Of a DNA stretch of 64,000 bases, positions 27,601 to 35,705 are shown piece after piece. The notes beneath the pieces are model-generated. The model was not told the origin of the DNA and did not search any database. It saw only the letters and a program-made list of their open reading frames with translations. The stretch comes from Artemia franciscana (Eukaryota > Arthropoda > Branchiopoda > Anostraca > Artemiidae). The stretch's first letter is position 1. Each line of letters opens with the position of its first letter. The stretch lies in NCBI RefSeq assembly GCF_032884065.1, contig NC_088873.1, positions 2,840,563 to 2,904,562 of the forward strand. The letters run 5' to 3'. The position numbers and the translations under genes were made by a program.

Positions 27601-30600
27601 CTTAGGTCCTCAGTTTTATAGATTGTGAGCAAGCTTTAGAATAAAACAATAGAGGAAAATGAAAAAGTTTGTGATACGTTTGTTGTGAAGGCAGATTTGT
27701 TTTGTGGAAAAATAGGAAAAAAGTGACAGTGCTAAAAAAAAAAAAAAAGATTAAAGGTTTCGATAGTTTGGTAAATAAGTTTCTTAAATATGGTGGCTCT
27801 GGGGTTGTAAACAAGTTAGTGAAGAATATAAATATGATTTTTGAAAAGGGGGAAGCACCTAAGATCTTAAGAAAGCCTTGATTAAACTTATGTATAAGAA
27901 AGGTGATAAGAGTGATCGTAGTAATCATCGAGGCATTAGGCTGGCCTCTTTAGTTATCAAATTACTTGGTAGCATGATTATTTTTAGTTTGAGAGATAGT
28001 TTTAAAAAAAATTACAAGAGAAGAACAGTGCGGTTTAAAAAAGGATGTTTCAATAAAAATTTTCTTTTAGGTTAATAATTGATAACTGCCTGAGTTATCA
28101 AACAGCTTAGGTCCTCAGTTTTATAGATTGTGAGCAAGCTTTAGATTCAGTTGATATAAGACGTTTGGCAAAGGTCTTGTCCTTGTGTGGTAAACCAGAG
28201 AAATGCATTAAAGTTAAAAGTAATATGTAGGAGAATAACACTACTTCAGTTAACGTAGCAAACGAGGTTAACAGTATTTTTCATATTACATCAGGATTTA
28301 AGCAGGGTTTTTTTTCTATCCCCCTTAGTGTGGATCATTTTGATGAGCTTTGTCTTAAGGATCGCAACAAAGGCAATGGGAGACCATGGAATATATTAGG
28401 GAAGAGAAACACTCCTGGACTTATATTATGCTGATAATTTAAGAGTCCTAGATGAAAGTTTGAGCAAAATGAATGACTTTTTAGAGGTTTTGCGAGCTCA
28501 AGGTGCTGAAATCAGTTTAAAAACAGATATTGTTAAGACTAGGTCACTAAGGATAGAAATAAGTGAAGATGAAAAGATGCCGTTAGGTAACAAATAGATT
28601 CATCACAGACAAATAGATTCAGGTGGAGAGCTTCACTTACCTTTGTAGTATTGTTAGTGAGGGCGGTGGGAGAAGTAAAGATGTGACCGTTAAAATGTAA
28701 AGCTCTCAGAGAGTTTTTTTTTCAAATTAAAAAAACAAAAATTAGAGGAATCAGAAAATAAGTCTGTAAACCAAGATTAGAATTTCGAAGGCTTAAGCAA
28801 TTACAGTGATAAAATATGACTCTGAGGTATAGGTGCTCCAAAAAATGGAAGAATATTTGCTATTTTTTTCCAAAAAAAAGATTGATTATGGATTGTTTTG
28901 TGTGTTTTTTCAAAAAGTAGGCTTTACGAAAATTTTGGTTCAATTCCGCTTTCTAGGGCAATAATAAGAAAAGGTTAAGATAGTTTGGGCACTTTTTGTC
29001 GATGAGGGATGACAAATTCCCAAAGATTGTCCTGTTTGGCCAACCGTGTAGGGCTGAACAGAAAGCAGGCTGTCCAAGGTTTGGGTGGGAGGTTCTCATA
29101 AAGAAAGATTTAAAAGGAAGTAAAATTTCCTGGGAGGAATTAAAGACAAAGGCATTGAAAAGGTTTGGATGGGGAAGGAGGGTACGTACCTATGGTTGTC
29201 TCCTTTCGTTTGGTGCTGTGGTTTTGTTAGTGGTAGTAGTAGTAGTAATAACTGTATATCATTATTCTTAATGTTTATAACTAATTACAATCTTGAAGTT
29301 AAATATGACTGCCGTATTATGGTCAAAACACTTTTCTAGTATTATTGCTTAACCAGATAGATTGAATAATGACTTCATTTTAATAATATTATTAAACTTG
29401 ACGAATTTAAAATCTAATTACAAATATAAGAAAAAGTAGCCAAAAAATTGGATGGGACAGCTTTAATGATTACTAGGAATAGTACTACTACTAACGTTAC
29501 TACTAGGAATGATAGGCAGCAGAAGAGATACAGGTTGCTGGATCCTCTTGATGCTGCAAACACTGCCAACATGTCGGACCACCCTTGGAAGGATTTTGTT
29601 TTAATGCTATTTTGGATTTTTCAGGGTTATTTTTATTTTGCATTTAATATAATTATTTGTTTAAAAAAGTTTACTACCCATGGAGTAGATTACGTTTCCA
29701 AAATGCTGGTTACTTCAATTTTTAGTTTGTATGTTTTTGCTCCTGTTTTTTCTAGCTTTCTTTCATTTTCTTTTTTTTTGTATTGATCCATTGCCATTCC
29801 TTGTATTTTTGATGGGTTATAAAACAAATTAGCTAATTAATTAATTAGCGATAACTTTGAAAATGTGAAATCATTTAAAGTTCTTAAGACAGACAAGGGA
29901 TGACCTATTCTTCCTGGCCTGTTATTATCTTGAGGTGCCGTTTGTTTCATCATGCATGGCAAAATTTGAGCTTGTAAACCTCCATCTCCCCCTGCTTATG
30001 TCTGCCACACATGGTTTACTCCTACGACTTGTTTGCGTGCAATCAAATGTGAACGATTGCTGAAATAGGCAAATCTCTGTAAAAACATAATTGGAGGCAA
30101 AGATACATCTGAATTTTGAAATCTGAGAAATCTGAATTTTTAAGTCAAGTTAATAACATTAAAAACTGTGCAAGGAGATGTGCTACTGGCCTAACACTTC
30201 TGACAACTAAGTGATGAGCAAGTCCAGAAGATTTTTGTAGAAGAAGCATAAATTAAAACACTTTTTTTGTTTTTCTAAGGAATTATCCTTTGAACTGATC
30301 TCTGGAAACCTTCTTCTTATCTTACTCCTCGCTTATGTTAAGACCTACCGGTATTTAGCCTAATCTTTATTAGTTTCAATATTAAATGCACAGGAATATT
30401 TTATTTTTCAAAGTTTAGTTAGCTATTATATTTCCTGTTTCTTTTTTCCTTCGGCTCTATTTTATTTAACATCTGCGTTTTTCATGACATTTTATAAGCC
30501 AAGGACCCTCGAGAATAGTATCAACACCTCCCTGCAATACTCATTAAAAAGCAATTTAGCTACTGGAAACTTTTAGAGATTATAAATGTATTCGAAAAGT

Positions 30601-31310
30601 AGTGTTTGGTTTTTGCAGCCTAAGAATTGTTTTCCTGATCCTACTGATCCATGACTATTGCTTGTTTTATTTTGTATGAAAAATATTAAAAAAAATCTAC
30701 AGATGTCAGAAAATATGACAAGTCAGTATATTTTAGCTAGTTTTGAGGTTTTCTTTGCATAATCTATAAAGGAATATTTTTGCTGTCAACAAGCAAGTTT
30801 TGTTAGTAGAATCAGTTGTTAACTTCGACTTTGTTTCTAGATCATATATCTCCTCTTTCTTCTATCTGAAATTGTAAATATGGTTAGGACTTGCATAGAA
30901 GTATTGTCTTTGCAGGGTAAAGAGAGATGCGGCTTGAAATAAGTTAAATATTGGAACATGTTACTAAATACTACATTCTAGTTTTGTAAGCTCCTTGTAT
31001 AATTAGGGAAGCGTTTACTTTTTTCATTCTAGGTTTCAGCTTTACTCTCTACTTCCCCCAAAAAGCTAAGTTTGTACACGGATAAAATTATTTTTATCGA
31101 TTTTGTTTTTAGGGTTATGTACTATGTGTGCTCGACTATGACTTTATGACTTTGGACAATGCTTTTCTAGTGCACCGACCAGGTGTAAAAGTTAAAAAGG
31201 AAGACCTTGCAATCAAATATTTTACCCAGAACCAAAGTGCATACATCAGAGGAACAATACTGTCAGAGCTAAAAGTACTTTATGGTAGTTCACCAAATTG
31301 TTGGCTGTAG
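2771..31310 (+). CDS. B4GAT1: GT49 glycosyltransferase, beta-1,4-glucuronyltransferase 1-like (whole gene, three coding exons)
   Basis: The coding sequence joins 2771-3667, 7573-7815 and 31113-31310, giving 445 residues, close to the roughly 415 of vertebrate B4GAT1. Both introns are GT-AG and phase 0. The product is a type II Golgi-type protein: a short cytosolic N-terminus, one membrane segment at about residues 11-30, then a lumenal catalytic domain of family GT49. Landmarks are YPVNILRNVARE, the metal-site region SSDSELYPSP (Asp247, Glu249), KQELV at the exon 1/2 junction, WEPIFIGT and DERLSWEGR in exon 2, and LDYDF...AFLVHRPG in exon 3. In vertebrates B4GAT1 adds glucuronic acid during synthesis of the dystroglycan matriglycan; the exact donor and acceptor here are inferred, because arthropods carry several GT49 paralogues. 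Potential N-glycosylation sequons (NQT, NCS, NDS, NQT, NQS) fit a lumenal domain. The start at 2771 is chosen because the only upstream in-frame extension begins at a TTG inside the intron side of the 2754 acceptor. Confidence 0.88.
3668..7572 (+). other. Intron 1 of the GT49 gene
   Basis: This 3.9-kb GT-AG intron has donor GTAAGT and an acceptor after a short pyrimidine tract ending CCCTTAG. It is AT-rich and holds no recognisable coding sequence. The minus-strand open frames at 6437-6640 and 6784-6984 and the plus-strand frame at 7178-7390 have no motifs. A degenerate tandem repeat lies at about 5160-5720. Confidence 0.8.
5160..5720. repeat. Degenerate tandem repeat, period about 120 bp
   Basis: A box resembling TTTAAAAGCCTTCRTTTTATT recurs at about 5201, 5302, 5428, 5547 and 5671. 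Pyrimidine-rich text with a TACACCCCT or ATACCCCT motif lies between the boxes at 5164, 5393 and 5636. The units are heavily diverged. This is an old tandem repeat in intron 1 with no coding content. Confidence 0.5.
7573..7815 (+). CDS. B4GAT1: Exon 2 of the GT49 gene
   Basis: This exon encodes residues 300-380 in phase 0. It carries the short cysteine motif CALCHRIP, the conserved WEPIFIGT and the DERLSWEGR block typical of GT49 proteins. The acceptor AG is at 7571-7572 and the donor is GTTAGA at 7816. The donor is weaker than that of exon 1, but frame and homology fix the boundary. Confidence 0.88.
7816..8838. other. Intronic DNA, nothing recognised
   Basis: AT-rich sequence with no long open frame, repeat structure or protein similarity that I could see on either strand. 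Confidence 0.5.
8840..10860 (-). mobile_element. Degenerate non-LTR retrotransposon (CR1/L2-like), endonuclease end plus RT
   Basis: Read on the minus strand, this relic has a decayed endonuclease C-terminus at about 10.26-10.85 kb (a serine-Asp-His-like DHL region), a linker at about 9.72-10.16 kb (ending LCLTKLGKA-like) and RT segments below. The clearest RT blocks are ACRPITV-type text (CRPITVCSTIGKLFQ) followed by NQFGF at about 9.40-9.58 kb, and GAKQGSVLSPVLF in another frame at about 9.13-9.18 kb. Reading frames change several times and stops are frequent, so it is inactive. Clade assignment is tentative. Confidence 0.62.
10870..12715. other. Intronic DNA with unrecognised minus-strand open frames
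   Basis: Three minus-strand open frames lie close together (11012-11248, 11226-11573 and 11703-11930). The middle one has a cysteine cluster, CACRKCNFCGTG, near its start, and the first has a hydrophobic segment. No known family was recognised, none has convincing codon use, and frames overlap. They may be relics of an unidentified element; no function is assigned. Confidence 0.3.
12720..13545. repeat. TAG/GTA-rich trinucleotide microsatellite array
   Basis: Imperfect AGT/TAG/GTA triplets run through about 12895-13300 and 13385-13545, with shorter runs from 12725. They are split by an insert with the phrase CCTAAACATTCCCTG at about 13335. The apparent valine-rich, threonine-rich and leucine-rich open frames on both strands are translations of this repeat and are not genes. 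Confidence 0.85.
13900..15230 (-). mobile_element. Penelope-like element relic (RT plus GIY-YIG)
   Basis: On the minus strand, RT fragments run from about 15190 down to 14415. Blocks seen are YQWVLSHFL (a decayed GSPLS motif, near 14970), FWVRFVHNLNSVW (near 14880, where the catalytic Asp-Asp is replaced by His-Asn) and KRTVVIS...ELFGNGY (near 14550). Below them, at about 14150-14310, lies a decayed GIY-YIG region (CTCARYYINEIHQQFLERL). This order is that of Penelope-like elements. Stops and missing catalytic residues show it is dead. Confidence 0.7.
15240..15688. other. Intronic DNA, nothing recognised
   Basis: AT-rich sequence between a Penelope-like relic and a tandem duplication. No open frame or repeat was recognised, although it could be unrecognised 5' sequence of the Penelope-like relic. 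Confidence 0.4.
15690..16263. repeat. Perfect 287-bp tandem duplication
   Basis: 15690-15976 and 15977-16263 read identically by eye across all 287 bases, from ACATTTTAAAC to GATTTGCG. The unit has no open frame of note. Perfect identity beside much older relics means either a very recent duplication or an assembly artefact. Confidence 0.93.
16264..18640. other. Intronic DNA with two unassigned open frames
   Basis: Plus-strand frames at 16500-16730 (about 76 residues, preceded in other frames by coding-like text from about 16350) and 17288-17626 (about 112 residues, containing LKDVLSEISRLSRRKDVF) show no family I recognise. A small direct duplication of a GATTATTGGAAATAATT-type phrase is at about 17233-17275. 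The region may hold an unrecognised mobile element. Confidence 0.3.
18640..18760 (+). mobile_element. Isolated Penelope-like tail with hammerhead-like core
   Basis: CACTAAGGA at 18674-18682 is followed by a stem GGTCAA/TTGACC (18684-18689 with 18699-18704) and then GAAATATTCG. This resembles the CTGANGA, stem II, GAAA order of the hammerhead ribozymes known from Penelope-like terminal repeats, with one core change. The same layout occurs at the 3' ends of the other Penelope-like elements in this window. Confidence 0.45.
18830..19800. repeat. Long-period degenerate repeat with embedded TAG triplets
   Basis: A phrase of the type CAACATTCNCTSGAAATTTTA, followed by TAGTCCTGGAA-like text and TAG/TAC triplet runs, recurs at about 18835, 19115, 19275 and 19685. 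The same phrase type appears near 12835 and 13335 beside the large TAG array. This is an old satellite-like family with triplet microsatellites. Confidence 0.5.
19850..21635. other. Intronic DNA, nothing recognised
   Basis: AT-rich sequence with only short motif-free open frames (for example 19830-20048 and the overlapping pair at 20534-20743). No repeat or protein similarity was recognised. Confidence 0.45.
21640..22890 (-). mobile_element. Penelope-like element, inverted 5'-truncated copy
   Basis: This minus-strand copy matches the plus-strand copy to its right. Its outer end (about 21660) mirrors the outer end at about 25650, and its inner end (about 22885) corresponds to about 24465 in the longer copy. 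It retains only the region after the RT: a decayed GIY-YIG part with FYVGRTLQNLQNGLKQHKNA at about 22530-22580 (Penelope-like, acting as endonuclease in intact elements), the downstream sequence, and a tail with a GAAATATTT core at about 21757. Several frameshifts are present. Confidence 0.78.
22970..25655 (+). mobile_element. Penelope-like element, longer copy (RT plus GIY-YIG)
   Basis: This plus-strand copy carries an N-terminal RT region (23013-23436), a PRKYGLPKI block (about 23600), the RT signature GEPLSPLLANIYVEY (24033) and an intact YMDD box at about 24133, then FLDIWIHRK and HRKPTSNNRYLSF. A decayed GIY-YIG segment lies at about 24720-24830. The coding sequence is broken by stops and frameshifts throughout. 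The tail at about 25530-25566 repeats the hammerhead-like layout. Inverted partner copy to the left gives the arrangement typical of Penelope integration. Confidence 0.82.
25870..29260 (+). mobile_element. RTE-like LINE with endonuclease and RT, decayed
   Basis: An APE-type endonuclease relic begins at about 25.9 kb: SESRISGVG at about 26000, RRIAGSVKDTTVYRSAVIDV at about 26480-26545, and KSKDHHLVVS (the catalytic His region) after it. The RT follows with LYKKGDKSD-like blocks, LASLVIKLLGSMI, a YADN box at about 28430 in place of YADD, and a C-terminal domain at 28996-29210 (KIVLFGQPCRAEQKAGCPRFGWE). The 3' end is a GTA/TAG triplet run at about 29225-29250. Stops, frameshifts and an internal 504-bp duplication show it is inactive. 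Confidence 0.8.
27137..28145 (+). repeat. Tandem duplication of 504/505 bp inside the RTE-like LINE
   Basis: 27137-27640 and 27641-28145 are nearly identical copies starting ATAAAACAATAGAGG and ending AAGCTTTAGA. They differ by one base in the A-run (14 versus 15) and a handful of substitutions. The unit spans RT sequence. Both copies share the same decay, so the duplication happened after the LINE was already dead. Confidence 0.92.
29261..31112. other. Intronic DNA before the last exon, nothing recognised
   Basis: AT-rich DNA. A plus-strand open frame at 29448-29786 begins in triplet-rich text (ACT/TAG) and ends in phenylalanine-rich low-complexity sequence, so it is not counted as a gene. 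Confidence 0.45.
31113..31310 (+). CDS. B4GAT1: Exon 3 (last coding exon) of the GT49 gene
   Basis: This exon encodes residues 381-445 and the TAG stop. It opens with GYVLCVLDYDF and AFLVHRPGVK, the conserved C-terminal block of GT49, and ends SELKVLYGSSPNCWL, comparable with the Lys/Tyr-rich Cys-terminated tail of vertebrate B4GAT1. It contains one sequon (NQS). The acceptor AG is at 31111-31112. Confidence 0.9.
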   Translation, partial: GYVLCVLDYDFMTLDNAFLVHRPGVKVKKEDLAIKYFTQNQSAYIRGTILSELKVLYGSSPNCWL

Positions 31311-31382
31311 CTCTTTTAGCAGCTTTCAGGCTACATATGTTAATTTTTTTATTACGTGATTATATTATTGTTGTTCATTTCT

Positions 31383-31388
31383 AATAAA
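31383..31388 (+). terminator. Candidate polyadenylation signal AATAAA
   Basis: The canonical hexamer lies 73 bases after the stop codon of the GT49 gene, a reasonable short 3'UTR. A further AATAAA-like site follows within 50 bases, so the actual cleavage site is not determined. Confidence 0.45.
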
Positions 31389-31389
31389 T

Positions 31390-32105
31390 TACACTTAAAC
31401 AAGTCTTTCAGAATAAGAATAGCTTAAAAATAAATATAATTATCATGATTATCATTAAAAATTGTCACAATTATCATGCATAAAATATTTACAAATTAAA
31501 AATGCAAAATGGCTTATGTTCAAGTTCTGATTCCGAATGAAATATTTCATAGGAAAACCTTATTAATTGATTGCTAGGAAAATTTATTTTTTATTTTGAT
31601 ATATTCAATACAATATATAATCGTCTTTTACAGCGTCAAATTAGAACTAGAACTAGAAACTACATACCGCTTACGGATATATGGAAAATAATCACTACAT
31701 AAATTAAGTAGCCAACCTTGAGGTTTTAAATTAAAGAAGCATCAAAGGCTCTATGGACTATGAAAAAGACTCAATCTTTAGTACAGGTAGTGAAATGCTT
31801 AAAAGTAAAAAGTTTAATTTGCCGAGTGTGAATCAAAATCGAAGCTTTAAAACATTTATAAAAACCAATTGAAACCATGAAACCTTCAAAATATGTTTAA
31901 TTTGCAAAACTAGTGAAACTAGTCTTTAAGTGATAGAATTGAACTTGTAAGAAATGGATGATCACTGACACTTAAAATATAATATATAATGCTATTACTT
32001 TTATTCTTTGGATTGACCTGTGTCAGAATTAAAGAGAATATGTTTCTTTGAAATATAATATGTATTGAAGGTAACTTTGAACATAATTAATCTAATGAAT
32101 TCTAA
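31390..32105. other. 3' flank of the GT49 gene, nothing recognised
   Basis: AT-rich sequence with no open frame or repeat that I recognise; it may include 3'UTR if a later polyadenylation site is used. Confidence 0.4.
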
Positions 32106-32107
32106 TG

Positions 32108-34120
32108 AATGGTAATAAACTGTAAATAAGGAGTAAAATGGCTAAATAGTAACCAAAACTCTAAAACACAGAATTTTGATACCATTAGATGTATCAAAAG
32201 AATAAGCTTTTATGCTGATTTTAAATTTATAAGTTTTATATAGTTTAGTCTTACCTATCAAAGGTTACGTGCAAAAGATAATTTGCTTTATTTTCAAAAA
32301 AAGGAGAGGAACCCCCTAAAATTCATAGAATCTTAATGAAAATCTCTTCATCAGATTGAACGTATTAGAGAACTTTTAAGGTCCTATCTGCATAAATGTG
32401 GAGTTCTGTACTTTTTGCCAGAAGAAATATCACAAATGCGCACTTATTTGTTTGTTGTTGTTTTTTCTCAAGGGTTATCGTATCGACCCAGTGGGCTAAG
32501 AATATTGAGAGAGGGCTCATTCTAACAAAAATTTAAAGTTTTAGTGCTTTTCTCGAAGTAGCCAAAATAATTGGCGGGCAACTTGGCCCCCCTCCAATGC
32601 CACTTTATCCCAAAATCTTCTGAAAAAATTCTGACATTGCTATTTTGTCCTGCACAGTTAAAAGACCTACTAAGTGTGTCTTTGGAAGTAACATGCACCC
32701 CCAAGGCCCCCGGGGAAAGGTCTTTAACCTATAAAATATGCTTATTGTTTATGTATAATATTTGTTATTGGAAAGTATGCATACATTTTCAGGGTGGGAA
32801 GGGGATAATGAAGTTTTTGCATGGGCTGAATTTGCACAAGAAAATTTCCAGGGAAAATTTAAGGAGGGGACGCCCTCAGCACCTTCCTCTTTACTCTAAA
32901 GTTTGCATTGTGTCTCAATTCCTTAAGAACAAGCCCTGAAGGACAAGGGTCGTTTGGTTAGAACAATATGTATCTCTTATTAATGCCAAAATTTTAGCTT
33001 GAAAAACGAGGTTTTCAGGAAGGGGCATGCCTCCTCGTATGCGTAATACTCTGTGTTCATTGTAAGTTTTAATAATTTTCCTTATTTTCAATTGAAAAAA
33101 AACCTAGTTTTTTTAATCAGAGGCCTACAGTAAAGGCCAAAACGCTCCGATGTTTACATGTTAATTTATTATTATTCTATTTTTCATAAAGGCAATTTAT
33201 GTAGAAGGGGTCATCATATAGAGTTCATAGGGGCTCATTTGATTGCAAATAAAAAGTTTGAGTGCTCTTTTTAAGAGTTGAAAGTGATTTGAGGGCAACT
33301 AGCCCCCCAGCCTCACACTTATTTCCTAAAACATATCCGACAAAAATTTGGAGGTAGATATTTTGTTAAAAATAGACCAAAGATCATATAAAAACCTCTG
33401 GGGTCAATACAACCCCCCAGGGCCCGGTGGCAGGCATTTTAAGCAATGCCCAAGAGACAAATAGGATTCTTATAGAAAGAATGCTCGCATAAGCTTCAGA
33501 GAGGGTTCATTTTATTAAAAATTAAACGTTTTAGTTCACTTTTTCAGAGTTAAAAGTGATTGGAGGAAAACTAGCCCCCTTCCACAGTCTTTTTTCCCCA
33601 AATGCTTGATATAAATTATGAGGTTAAAATTTCATTAAAATCGTTCATAGGTCAAATAACAGAAACTCCAGTTTTGAAACAATCCCTAGGAGCCCTGGAG
33701 CAGGCGTTATAAGTTATGCCCTGGGCGTATGCAAGGTTGCTATGGAAGGAATGCTTGTATTAGCTCGTGAAGGCTTATTCAATCGGACACTGAAAGTTGT
33801 AGTGCACTTTTTAAGAGTCAAATGTGATCGGAGAGAAGCAGCCTCCCCTTCCGTATTTTTTCCCCAAATCCATCAGTTAAACTGGCATGTATTTTCACTA
33901 TGGAAGGGATACTCGTATAAACTTCAAGAAGTGTTCATTTGATTGAAAATTGAAAGCTATAGTTCACTTTTTAAGAGTCAAAATTGACTAGAATGTAGTT
34001 AGCCTCCCTCTCCATCCCCTTTACCCCCCAAATGCATCAGACAAAAATTTTGAGATAGCCATTTTGTTAAAAATAGTTCAAAGATCGGATAACAAAATTT
34101 TAATGTTAGCACAGAAATCT
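32108..34120 (-). repeat. Unclassified dispersed repeat, copy A (inverted relative to 39.8-41.6 kb)
   Basis: On the minus strand it aligns with the copy at 39838-41560: matching blocks are at 32110-32190/41430-41530, 32480-32500/41105-41125, 32550-32610/41010-41070 and 33030-33090/40585-40650. It contains internal sub-units opening GGGCTCATT or similar at about 32514, 33232, 33503, 33767 and 33930, each followed by TTTAAGAGTYAAAAGTGAT and CCCCAAATGCATCAGAC-like blocks. No protein was recognised, so it is probably a non-autonomous element. Confidence 0.65.
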
Positions 34121-34129
34121 TATGTTAGA

Positions 34130-35705
34130 GGTTTCATAGATCTTGTTGACAAGCTGCAAAAGAAAGTATAACAGAAAAAACTAACTTATCTAGTTTTGAT
34201 GCGGTTTCCTTTTAAACTTCTTGCGATGTCAATAAATGTGAACAGGCCTTACAAAAAAATAGAGAAAAATTCTGCTTGGTCATATTATAAAACCTTAGAA
34301 ATTAACACAATAATGACGCTTGTACATCTTTGCAACTAGTTCTCCTTGTATTTTATGTTCCGAACAAAAAATTTCCTTCAGATTAAAAACCTACCCATGG
34401 GCCCTGTTTCGTGTTCTTTTTGGACAAATTTTTATATGTATTTCATAGAATAATCTGCTTTGAATAGCTTCCCCTTAAAACACTCTCCCTGGTTTCGCTT
34501 TGTTGATGGTACTCTTGCAGTTCGTGAACATGATCGGGACTCTCTAAAAGACTTTATGGCACATTTGAACTCTTTTGATTTGAATCTTCAATTCATAATA
34601 AAACTGGAATCAACCTCATAAATTTTTTTATAGATATACAATTAAAAAGATAATACAGGTAAATAAGGAGCCCATCCTCCTTGATTAAGTTACACCAGCA
34701 GTTGAGAACAAAACTTTCACTACATTAACATACGTCTCAAAGCTCACCGACAAAATTGGAAAAAAAATAAATAATCTCTCAGTTCCTTTCAAAACCGAAA
34801 AAAAATTGAAATTTTTGCAACTGAAGAAAGGATATAACTTACCCTATTCTAGGTATTGGTGTTGATAGATTCCCGATTTCATGTGGGATATTTTACATTG
34901 GTAGAACTCATCAACAACTCGGGGAACCAATGCCTGAACATAAAAGTTTCAATAGATAAGTACCTGAGATTTGAAAATAAAAATGACAACTTTGATTCAG
35001 CTCTGACCCAGCATATATACAAAAATTCTGACCATTTAATTCTTTTTGAAGAGGTAATTTTAATATCTAACCTAAATGGCCTACCTCAATCATCTAAAGT
35101 GGCGATTGAGATAAAAAAAAATACATAAACAGACATTTGGCTATAAAAAGAGACTTAGAAGATATTTCCTTAAGCCAAATTTATAACAACTTAATATTAG
35201 AAGACTCTATGGATATTTTTGCCCAGTATAATTTAAGACAGCCTGTCTGAATATTTAATAAAAATATAATTGTAGATACGCAAAATCTGTTGCAAGGCAA
35301 AGAACACTCATTCAATCTAATTGGTAAAGTATCTTTCATTGATCTATGTCTGATTTTTTTTTTATTCAATGTCTTTTCTCCTTTTGCACAGTTCACTTCA
35401 GAAGGTTAGAATTTTTTGTTGTTTTCTGTTTTTTTTTTTTTTTAGCACTGAGGAAGACTTGGCGGTGGTCCTTGTCAAAATATTTGCTTGATTTTCGTCT
35501 TTATATTTTTCTACTGGCTGAAAAATCTCTGTTTTCTCAACTATTTGATTTGGTTTTTTCATTTGTTATATCCTTTCCATTCTTGGTTGCATACATCATG
35601 TATAGCCAGCGTGGTCTTCGAACGAATTTAAATATTTATCAGATTATCTTGTCAGATATATATACTAGAACTTCTCATTTTAAGGTTGAGAAGACCTTTC
35701 AATGA
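34130..35705 (+). mobile_element. Penelope-like element relic (RT plus GIY-YIG plus tail)
   Basis: The plus strand shows IKNLPMGPVSC (a decayed MGSPLS motif) at about 34385-34415, WFRFVDGTLAV at about 34490-34525 (second catalytic Asp replaced by Gly), then a GIY-YIG-like stretch at 34856-35128 including FHVGYFTLVELINNSGNQ and a long helical tail. The 3' part has a hammerhead-like core, CTGAGGA at 35448-35454 followed by a stem and AAAATATTT. It differs clearly from the 22-25 kb family, so it is a separate lineage. Confidence 0.72.

Larger units (their letters stand above)
7816..31112 (+). other. Intron 2 of the GT49 gene, 23.3 kb, filled with mobile elements
   Basis: The intron runs from GTTAGA at 7816 to a T-rich acceptor (TTTTGTTTTTAG) ending at 31112. 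It holds LINE, Penelope-like and satellite sequence, listed separately, on both strands. Nothing in it resembles a missing GT49 exon, and exons 2 and 3 join in phase with continuous family homology. Confidence 0.85.

Noticed and set aside
29448..29786. 112-residue plus-strand open frame after the RTE-like LINE
   Set aside because: Begins in ACT triplets and ends in Phe-rich low complexity; no domain.
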